This document shows, one piece after another, positions 5,932 to 12,418 of a DNA stretch of 14,416 nucleotides. The DNA lies in the NCBI GenBank assembly GCA_014763905.1, contig JACXUN010000008.1:1-14416 (forward strand), written 5' to 3'. Position 1 is the first letter of the stretch. Every line of letters begins with the position of its first letter. Source of the stretch: Campylobacterales bacterium. GTDB lineage: Bacteria > Campylobacterota > Campylobacteria > Campylobacterales > Sulfurovaceae. Under the pieces are notes generated by a model, which saw only the letters and a list, made by a program, of their open reading frames with translations, was not told the DNA's origin and did no database searches. A program made the translations under genes and the position numbers.

Positions 5932-7107
5932 ATGATGAGACGAATAGTACTCTCTTGGCTGGTGATTACGCTGGGTCTTGGGGCAGTATCGATTGATCAA
6001 AAGATCGAACAGAAACAAAAAGAGCTGAGTTCAACCAAAGTCGAGTATGACAAGATGGATGATAAGCTCTCTTCGGTGGCTAAAAAGATTCTCGATGCGA
6101 AAAGCAAACAGAAAAAGTTGGATCAGAAGTTAGCAACACTAGAAGATCGTATCAAAAAGAGCCAAGGGGAGTATGAAAATCTCAAAGAGAAGCAAAAAGA
6201 GGTAGAGGGTGAACTTGCCAAACTAACCGTTGATATTGCGGAGAAAAAAGAGAAGTTCGTCGCATTGGTTGCTGACAAATTCAGTATGGCATTGGCACTA
6301 GAAGAGATGGATCAACAAACCTCAGAATCGGTCATGCTCCAAGAGATTTACGGTGTCTATGCCAAAGAGAATGACCGTGCCATTACGCTGCTCAAAGAGG
6401 AGATTGATAAACTCAAAACCAAAGAGAGTTATTTTACCGAGAAACAAGCCGATATTCAAAAAACGTTGAAGCAGTATAAACAAGAGCGAGATGAATATCA
6501 AGAGAAAAAAGGGCAGCAGAATCAGCTGATCAACGAGTTGGCACGGGATCAAGCGATCTATAAAAAACGTTTTGACAAGATTCGAGAGAGCCGCCGAAGT
6601 TTACAAAATAAACTCTCTCAGCTCAAAATAGTCAAGCAGAATCAACAAGAAGAAGCCAAAGCCAAAAAAGAGGCTCAGCAGCGTGCCGTATCGGAATCGG
6701 CGACTCAGGTTGCCAGCTATACTGGCGGGAAAACTATTTCGCCGATGAGCGGGTCAATCTTGATCAAAAAGTTTGGAAGCTATATTGATCCGATTTACAA
6801 ATTTAAAATTTTCAATAAATCGATTACGCTTAAAGCTCCCTATAAAGGCTCCAAAGTCAAAAGTGTACTCGATGGAAAAATCGTCTTTGCAGAGGATAGC
6901 GGCGGGATGTTAGGTAAGGTAGTTATTATCGAACATGCCAATCGGCTGCATACAATCTATGCCAAACTGTCACGGCTTGCACCGGGTATCCATGTCGGAA
7001 AACCGGTTGGCAAAGGAACGGTAATCGGTAAGGTTAACAGTACCTTGATGTTTGAAGTGACCAAAAATAACAAACATATGAACCCGCTGAAATTAATTTC
7101 GCTGTAG
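5932..7107 (+). CDS. EnvC-like coiled-coil protein with degenerate LytM (M23) domain
   Basis: This 391-residue protein has a signal peptide (about 1-20), a long charged coiled coil (about 22-250, rich in K/E/Q heptads) and a LytM-type domain (about 270-390). The LytM fold is recognisable from GSYIDPIYKFKIFNKS (282-296), VLDGKIVFAED, KVVIIEHANRLHTIYAKLS (329-347) and GKVNSTLMFEV (366-376). The expected zinc/catalytic residues are replaced: N295 for the first His, T299 for the Asp, K345 in place of YAHLS, and T371/M373 in place of HLH. The domain is therefore probably inactive as a peptidase. E. coli EnvC has the same coiled-coil plus degenerate LytM layout, is recruited by FtsEX and activates cell-wall amidases. 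The same role is inferred here. Start ATG 5932 (or 5935) follows AGAGGAG. A name of 'M23 peptidase' would mislead. Confidence 0.88.
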   Translation: MMRRIVLSWLVITLGLGAVSIDQKIEQKQKELSSTKVEYDKMDDKLSSVAKKILDAKSKQKKLDQKLATLEDRIKKSQGEYENLKEKQKEVEGELAKLTVDIAEKKEKFVALVADKFSMALALEEMDQQTSESVMLQEIYGVYAKENDRAITLLKEEIDKLKTKESYFTEKQADIQKTLKQYKQERDEYQEKKGQQNQLINELARDQAIYKKRFDKIRESRRSLQNKLSQLKIVKQNQQEEAKAKKEAQQRAVSESATQVASYTGGKTISPMSGSILIKKFGSYIDPIYKFKIFNKSITLKAPYKGSKVKSVLDGKIVFAEDSGGMLGKVVIIEHANRLHTIYAKLSRLAPGIHVGKPVGKGTVIGKVNSTLMFEVTKNNKHMNPLKLISL

Positions 7108-7114
7108 CTATCTC

Positions 7115-7864
7115 ATGATATCGATTCAAAAAATGCTCGATGATGAAGTAGCGAATCGAAACCAAACAGATGAACTCTCTTATGAACGACCCGATCCGCT
7201 GCTGGTCGCTTCACGATATCGGGATGAGTCGATTGCTTTGATCTGTGCGTTGTTTGGTTACGGTAATGCGAAACTGATTGTTCAGTTTCTTGATAGTTTG
7301 GATTTTAAGCTGTTGGATGCCAAGGAAGAGACGATTCGAGAATCACTTACCGCACACTATTACCGTTTTCAAAATGCCGAAGATATTGCAGTTCTGTTTA
7401 TCGCACTGAAACGTTTGCGTGAAATTGGGACGATTGAGGATATATTTTATCATGGGTATCGATCTGATCATGCCATCTTAGAAGGATTGTGGCACTTTAT
7501 CGAAACTTTGCGACGGGTTTATCCCTATGAGAGCAGGGGGTATGATTTTTTGGTCGGCAGAGTACCCCAAACGGTGAGTCGTGCCGGTACCTATAAACGT
7601 TATATGATGTATCTGCGATGGATGGTGCGTCGGGATCATCTCGATATGGGACTCTGGTCGAAGATTGATAAAAAAGATCTCATTATGCCTTTAGATACGC
7701 ATACTTTTCATCTCTCAAAACGTTTGGGACTGCTAAAACGAAAAAGTTATGATCTCAAAGCAGCACTGGAACTCACCGCAAGGTTGAAAGTGTTTGATGC
7801 CGATGATCCGGTAAAATATGATTTCGCTCTCTACCGACTGGGACAAGAGCAAATATTGAAATAA
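7115..7864 (+). CDS. TIGR02757 (DUF2400) family protein
   Basis: This is a 249-residue protein of the TIGR02757/DUF2400 family. It is recognised by YERPDPLLVASRYRDES (23-39), KRYMMYLRWMVRRDHLDMGL (161-180), LIMPLDTHTFHLSKRLGLL (189-207) and DPVKYDFALYRLG (231-243). The PLDTH and DPVKYDFAL pattern looks like the helix-hairpin-helix DNA glycosylase superfamily, but no activity is established to my knowledge. It starts 7 nt after the EnvC-like stop with little Shine-Dalgarno signal (ATG 7133 is an in-frame alternative). It is the last gene before a large inverted repeat that begins immediately after its stop, so it probably closes the operon. Confidence 0.85.
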   Translation: MISIQKMLDDEVANRNQTDELSYERPDPLLVASRYRDESIALICALFGYGNAKLIVQFLDSLDFKLLDAKEETIRESLTAHYYRFQNAEDIAVLFIALKRLREIGTIEDIFYHGYRSDHAILEGLWHFIETLRRVYPYESRGYDFLVGRVPQTVSRAGTYKRYMMYLRWMVRRDHLDMGLWSKIDKKDLIMPLDTHTFHLSKRLGLLKRKSYDLKAALELTARLKVFDADDPVKYDFALYRLGQEQILK

Positions 7865-7991
7865 GGAAAATTCTTCAAACCCCTATTCCAAAGAGAGTAC
7901 TCCTACACCATGCAAACGCAAGCGTCCATTTCATGGATTGAGTGCATGATTTTTCGTACTCTCTTTGGAATAGGGGTTTGTAGAGGTTCCC
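7865..7991. repeat. Long inverted repeat filling the gap before gdhA
   Basis: A perfect 25-bp inverted repeat (7876-7900 against 7956-7980, starting CAAACCCCTATTCCAAAGAG) surrounds a 55-nt centre. Beyond it the arms continue imperfectly to 7865 and 7991. Mismatches are at 7875/7981, 7870/7986 and 7867/7989, with a G-T pair at 7871/7985, giving about 36-bp arms. The centre holds further pairing: CATGCA (7909-7914) with TGCATG (7943-7948), and TCCAT-TTC-ATGGA (7925-7937). The element starts at the base after the upstream stop and ends 14 nt before ATG 8006, overlapping the approach to the gdhA ribosome site. There is no U-tract after the right arm and no visible target duplication. It may be a small MITE/REP-like element, a terminator or a leader structure. 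Confidence 0.9.
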
Positions 7992-8005
7992 AATAGGAGT
8001 CAAAT

Positions 8006-9367
8006 ATGAAGATTACAGAACGGGTACAGAGTGTACTCAACTGCATTCAAGAGTGCAGTCCAGGACAAAATGAGTTTTATCAGGCAACACATGAGGTGTT
8101 CTATTCGCTGCTTCCACTTCTCAATGAGGATCCGCGTTATCTGGATCATAATATCTTGGAGCGTATTGTGGTACCGGAACGTACCATTATCTTCCGTGTC
8201 TGCTGGATGGATGATCAAGGTAAGATTCAGACCAATGTCGGCTATCGGGTTCAATTCAACTCTACGATTGGACCCTATAAAGGCGGACTCCGATTCCATC
8301 CAAGTGTTAATTTGGGTATTATTAAATTTTTGGGTTTTGAACAGATTTTCAAAAATGCTTTGACCGGACTGCCGATCGGCGGAGGCAAAGGGGGCAGCAA
8401 CTTTGATCCCAAAGGCAAAAGCGATGGGGAGATTATGCGGTTTTGTCAAGCCTTTATGAGTGAACTCTATAAATATATCGGCAACAATCGCGATATTCCT
8501 GCCGGAGATATCGGGGTAGGGGGACGAGAGATCGGCTATCTTTTTGGACAATACAAAAAGATTACCGGAGAGTTTGACGGAATTTTAACCGGCAAAGGAC
8601 TCAACTGGGGTGGTTCGAGAGTACGTAAGCAGGCAACTGGATACGGATCGGTCTATTTTGCCGAAGATTTTTTAAATGTCAACGATCAAACACTTAAAGG
8701 CAAAATCTGTACCGTATCGGGATCCGGAAATGTGGCGATCTATACCATCGAGCGACTTTATGATTTTGGGGCGATACCGGTAAGCTGCTCTGATAGCCGT
8801 GGAATGATTTATCATAAAAAAGGGATCGATCTTCAGACGCTTAAAGCGGTCAAAGAGATCAATCATGACTCATTAGAGGCGTATGCCAAACTCCATCAAG
8901 ATTGTGACTATATCCCCGTTTCACAGTATCCAAAAGATGCTCACGCGGTTTGGCAGATACCGTGTGAGGTGGCTTTTCCGAGTGCGACACAGAATGAATT
9001 GACCTTGTTGGATGCCCAAACCTTGGAGAAAAACGGCTGTATTTTGATCAATGAGGGAGCCAATATGCCGACCACTCCCGATGCGTTAGAGTATATCCGA
9101 CAAAGCAAGATGCTGTTTAGTCCGGGCAAAGCGGCGAATGCCGGCGGGGTAGCCACTTCTCAGCTAGAGATGAGTCAAAATGCCAGCATGGAACAGTGGA
9201 GTTTTGATGAGGTTGATATCAAGCTGAGAGGGATTATGCGGGATATCTTCAATACCGCCTATAACACCTCCAAAGAGTTTGAGTGCCAAGGTGATTTGGT
9301 GATTGGAGCCAATATCGCCGGATTTAGAAAAGTAGCCGACGGGATGATCGAACAGGGGTCGATATAA
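8006..9367 (+). CDS. gdhA: NADP-type glutamate dehydrogenase
   Basis: The enzyme interconverts 2-oxoglutarate plus ammonia and glutamate. The 453-residue length matches hexameric GdhA of the E. coli type. Motifs: GPYKGGLRFHPSVN (89-102, substrate lysine region), LPIGGGKGGSNFDPKG (122-137) with catalytic Lys128, DIPAGDIGVGGREIGY (163-178), the Rossmann motif SGSGNVAIYTIE (238-249), and a following SDSRG (262-266), similar to NADP-preferring enzymes. NPST-like PSATQNEL (325-332) and GANMPTT (351-357) are also present. ATG 8006 has a good ribosome site (AGGAG, 7995-7999). No clear -10 box is seen between the inverted repeat and the start. The long hairpin ending just upstream could affect its expression. 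proA follows after 70 nt. Confidence 0.96.
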   Translation: MKITERVQSVLNCIQECSPGQNEFYQATHEVFYSLLPLLNEDPRYLDHNILERIVVPERTIIFRVCWMDDQGKIQTNVGYRVQFNSTIGPYKGGLRFHPSVNLGIIKFLGFEQIFKNALTGLPIGGGKGGSNFDPKGKSDGEIMRFCQAFMSELYKYIGNNRDIPAGDIGVGGREIGYLFGQYKKITGEFDGILTGKGLNWGGSRVRKQATGYGSVYFAEDFLNVNDQTLKGKICTVSGSGNVAIYTIERLYDFGAIPVSCSDSRGMIYHKKGIDLQTLKAVKEINHDSLEAYAKLHQDCDYIPVSQYPKDAHAVWQIPCEVAFPSATQNELTLLDAQTLEKNGCILINEGANMPTTPDALEYIRQSKMLFSPGKAANAGGVATSQLEMSQNASMEQWSFDEVDIKLRGIMRDIFNTAYNTSKEFECQGDLVIGANIAGFRKVADGMIEQGSI

Positions 9368-9401
9368 CGTCGATTTTGGGGTAGCCTTACATAAAACTCG
9401 A

Positions 9402-9407
9402 TATAAT
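9402..9407 (+). promoter_or_regulatory. Likely -10 box for proA
   Basis: TATAAT at 9402-9407 lies in the 70-nt gdhA-proA gap, 30 nt before ATG 9438. No convincing -35 is present. It suggests that proA (and perhaps tamA-tamB) can be transcribed separately from gdhA. Confidence 0.5.
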
Positions 9408-9437
9408 ACTTCCTCAATTGATTAAAGGGAGTATGAT

Positions 9438-10673
9438 ATGCAAGAGTTTTTGGCAAAAGCCAAGTCATCGATGCAGGTGATCGCCACATTAGACGGTAAA
9501 AGAAAAAATAAAATTTTAAATCAGATGGCGGATGCCATAGTAGAACAGTCTGCTTATATCGTCAATGAGAATCAAAAAGATATGCAAGCAGGGCAGGAAA
9601 ATCGACTCGATTCGGCACTGCTTGACCGATTGTTGCTGGATGAGAAGCGGGTATGGGCGATTGCCCAATCACTGCGTGAAATTGCGGCTCTCAAAGAGCC
9701 GGTCGGCAGAGTTTTAGAAGGATGGGTCAATGAGGAGAATATTCGTATCGAAAAGGTATCGGTACCAATCGGTGTGGTCGGGGTGATCTATGAATCGCGT
9801 CCGAATGTTACCTCTGATGTCGCCGGACTCTGTTTCAAAAGCGGCAATGTTGCCATCCTCAAAGGGGGAAAAGAGGCAGAACAGTCCAACCGGGCTATTG
9901 CCAAAATTCTTCAATCGGTCTTAATTAAAAATGATCTTCCAAAAGAGATTATTTCACTTCTTCCTGATAGCTCCCGTGAAGGGGTTGCCAAATTGATCAA
10001 AGAGGATCAATATGTCGATCTCATTGTCCCAAGAGGCGGAGAGGGATTGATCCGCTACATCTCCCAAAATGCTTCGGTACCGGTGGTGAAACACGATAAG
10101 GGACTCTGCCATACCTATATTCACGCCCATGCCGACCCCAAAAAAGCAATCAGTATCGCACTCAATGCTAAGTGTCAGCGTCCGGGTGTCTGTAATGCGA
10201 TGGAGACCCTGCTGGTCGATCGAAGTATCGCCAAAGAGATACTGCCGTCACTCTATAAAGCTTTTGTCGATGCGGGAACCAAGCTGAGAGGATGTAGCCG
10301 AACCCGAGAGGTGATCTTCATCGATTTGGCAACGGATGAGCATTATCGTACCGAATATCTTGCCAATCAACTCAATCTCAAAGTAGTTGACGGAGTTGAT
10401 CAGGCGATAGCTCATATTGCGGAGTATGGTTCGGGACACTCTGAAGCGATCATTACCGAAAACTATACCGTTGCCGAAAAGTTTATGAATGCGGTCGATG
10501 CGGCGTGTGTCTATGTCAATGCCAGTACACGATTTACAGATGGGGGAATGTTTGGTTTTGGTGCCGAGGTCGGTATCTCGACCAATAAACTCCATGCCCG
10601 AGGTCCGATGGGTATCAATGAACTCACCACCTATAAGTTTAAACTGTATGGAAACGGTCAAATTCGTCAATAA
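9438..10673 (+). CDS. proA: Gamma-glutamyl phosphate reductase
   Basis: ProA carries out the second step of proline synthesis: NADPH-dependent reduction of gamma-glutamyl phosphate to glutamate semialdehyde. The 411-residue length is standard. Motifs: VPIGVVGVIYESRPNVTSDVAG (109-130), LKGGKEAEQSN (141-151), LIVPRGGEGLI (195-205), the active-site region KCQRPGVCNAMETLLV (245-260) with nucleophile Cys252, and GHSEAIIT and FTDGGMFGFGAEVGIST near the C-terminus. ATG 9438 follows GGGAG (9428-9432). proB is not in this window. Its position after gdhA links glutamate formation with glutamate use. It ends 17 nt before tamA. Confidence 0.97.
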   Translation: MQEFLAKAKSSMQVIATLDGKRKNKILNQMADAIVEQSAYIVNENQKDMQAGQENRLDSALLDRLLLDEKRVWAIAQSLREIAALKEPVGRVLEGWVNEENIRIEKVSVPIGVVGVIYESRPNVTSDVAGLCFKSGNVAILKGGKEAEQSNRAIAKILQSVLIKNDLPKEIISLLPDSSREGVAKLIKEDQYVDLIVPRGGEGLIRYISQNASVPVVKHDKGLCHTYIHAHADPKKAISIALNAKCQRPGVCNAMETLLVDRSIAKEILPSLYKAFVDAGTKLRGCSRTREVIFIDLATDEHYRTEYLANQLNLKVVDGVDQAIAHIAEYGSGHSEAIITENYTVAEKFMNAVDAACVYVNASTRFTDGGMFGFGAEVGISTNKLHARGPMGINELTTYKFKLYGNGQIRQ

Positions 10674-10690
10674 CCCTTTATGAATAATTA

Positions 10691-12418
10691 ATGAAAAAAA
10701 CGATCACAACTCTGCTGCTTCTATTCGTCCTTTCTCTTTGGTTGGAGGCAAAAAATAAGGATCAGCCTATTGTGATTACCTTTGACGGTAATAAACTGAT
10801 CGGTACCTCAGAGCTTGAAGAGCTGGTCACTGCCGAAAAGCCTTCTCGCTTTGCTTTTTGGAAAGAGAAGAAAAGTACCATCAATGCCCTCTTAATTCCT
10901 AAACTGGATGAACTTTTAACCCTCTATTACCAAAAAGAGGGCTTTTATGATGTCAATGTGACTCATGACCCAATTGATGAAGCGGGGATTCACTTTCATA
11001 TTCAAGAGAATCGTTATATCAAGATCGCCACTATTACCATTCAGAGTGATGTCGAAATCAAAGAGGCGGTCAAGCTCAAAAAAGGTAAACGTTTCCGAGC
11101 GGCAGATTTCAGTGATACCAAGTCTGAGATTCGTAAACTGCTGCTCAATCAAGGACGCTGTCTCTATAAATTGGATACCAAAGCCTATGTTGATCTGGAA
11201 AAGTATCGTGCCGATATTGTGATCACATTGGATAAAGGGGACTATTGTCATTTTGGCGAGGTGACGGCAAGTTCTGATGAAAGCAGTATCGATGATGATG
11301 TAATCTTCTCTCGTTTGCATTTCAAAAAAGGGGATCGATTTAGTCTGGAGAAGATCAAAGAGAGCTATGAGTCCCTTTATGCACTAGAGGCATTTGACAA
11401 TCTCCATATGGTTTACCAAGCCAAATATAGCGATATCATTCCGGTCGATGTCCGATTCAAAGAGCTCAAACACCAGCAGCACTCCCGTGTCGGTGTCGGT
11501 TATGCAACCGATTTGAAGTTTCAAGCCAAATACCACTGGGAGTATCGAAACTTCTACGGTGGAGCGAGAAAATTGGCGTTTGATCTGCTCTACTCCGATA
11601 AGCAAAAGTGGATCGAAAATAATTTTTTCAATCCGGCATTGCTGGAGATCGGAGATTATCATCTTGATTTTCAGAACAGTGTCGGATATCAAGAGGAGCA
11701 AAATATTCATAACTTCGATGAAAAGGTAGCGTATGATCGGTTCTATCTTCATCATACTGAGAGTAATTGGCTGCACGGTATGGGATTTGGAATTGAAAAC
11801 CGAGAGATTTCGGATGATCGTGCCTTTTTTCTCATTTATCCTTTTATCAAGATCATTTATGATCGCCGCGACTCTAAAGTCAATCCAATGGAGGGAATCT
11901 ACTTTTCCCACGAGATGGAGTATGGACTTCCTTATTCACCTGATAGTACGACCTATCTCAAATACACCGATGAGCTGCGGGCGATCTATACGCTTTCGGA
12001 GATTACCCTTTCGGCAGTAGGACGTTTTGGTGTCATAGAGGTGTATGATAATCGACTCCCTGAATCCAAAAAGTTTTTTGCCGGAGGAGCTTTCTCGAAT
12101 CGTGCTTATGGTTATCAACGCATCGGAATTACCAACAGTGCCACCAAGCCGTCAGAACTGGGCGGAATGAGTATGACAAACCTCAGCATGGAGGTCAATT
12201 TTCCACTATATAAAAGTCTGCATTTTGGTGTTTTCTCAGACAATACCATGATATCCGGCAGTGAAAAGGTTTGGGAGTTTTCGGAGGAGATTGTTCGATC
12301 TGCCGGATTTGGATTTCGATATATGACACCGGTAGGACCGTTTAAACTGGATTTTGGTTTCAATATTGCCGATTATAGTGAAAATGCGGTTCATTTTCAG
12401 ATTGGACAGTCGTTTTGA
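10691..12418 (+). CDS. tamA: TamA-like Omp85 outer-membrane protein
   Basis: This 575-residue protein is close to the length of E. coli TamA. It has a signal peptide (about 1-20), then three POTRA-type domains (about 27-104, 107-181 and 186-257), and a 16-strand-type barrel from about 264 to the end. The barrel contains the conserved loop-6 motif region FSNRAYGYQRIG (468-479, family (V/I)RGY). It ends in a strand closing with a C-terminal phenylalanine (FQIGQSF), the usual BAM recognition signal. TamA works with TamB in outer-membrane protein/lipid assembly, and a TamB-like gene follows and overlaps. The three POTRAs and the tamB neighbour favour TamA over BamA (five POTRAs, about 750-800 residues). 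There is no clear Shine-Dalgarno sequence before ATG 10691. Confidence 0.9.
   Translation: MKKTITTLLLLFVLSLWLEAKNKDQPIVITFDGNKLIGTSELEELVTAEKPSRFAFWKEKKSTINALLIPKLDELLTLYYQKEGFYDVNVTHDPIDEAGIHFHIQENRYIKIATITIQSDVEIKEAVKLKKGKRFRAADFSDTKSEIRKLLLNQGRCLYKLDTKAYVDLEKYRADIVITLDKGDYCHFGEVTASSDESSIDDDVIFSRLHFKKGDRFSLEKIKESYESLYALEAFDNLHMVYQAKYSDIIPVDVRFKELKHQQHSRVGVGYATDLKFQAKYHWEYRNFYGGARKLAFDLLYSDKQKWIENNFFNPALLEIGDYHLDFQNSVGYQEEQNIHNFDEKVAYDRFYLHHTESNWLHGMGFGIENREISDDRAFFLIYPFIKIIYDRRDSKVNPMEGIYFSHEMEYGLPYSPDSTTYLKYTDELRAIYTLSEITLSAVGRFGVIEVYDNRLPESKKFFAGGAFSNRAYGYQRIGITNSATKPSELGGMSMTNLSMEVNFPLYKSLHFGVFSDNTMISGSEKVWEFSEEIVRSAGFGFRYMTPVGPFKLDFGFNIADYSENAVHFQIGQSF

Noticed and set aside
7865..7991. 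A CRISPR repeat or a tRNA/rRNA gene in the gdhA leader.
   Set aside because: There are only two arms, inverted and not direct, with no spacer periodicity. The fold is a single long hairpin, not a cloverleaf.
8031..8363. A 110-codon frame within the 5' part of gdhA on the same strand.
   Set aside because: It is out of frame with an intact, strongly conserved GdhA and its translation has no recognisable motif.
10680..10691. ATG at 10680 as an alternative tamA start or mini-gene.
   Set aside because: It reads only M-N-N-stop, in a different frame from tamA. The ATG at 10691 gives a proper signal peptide.
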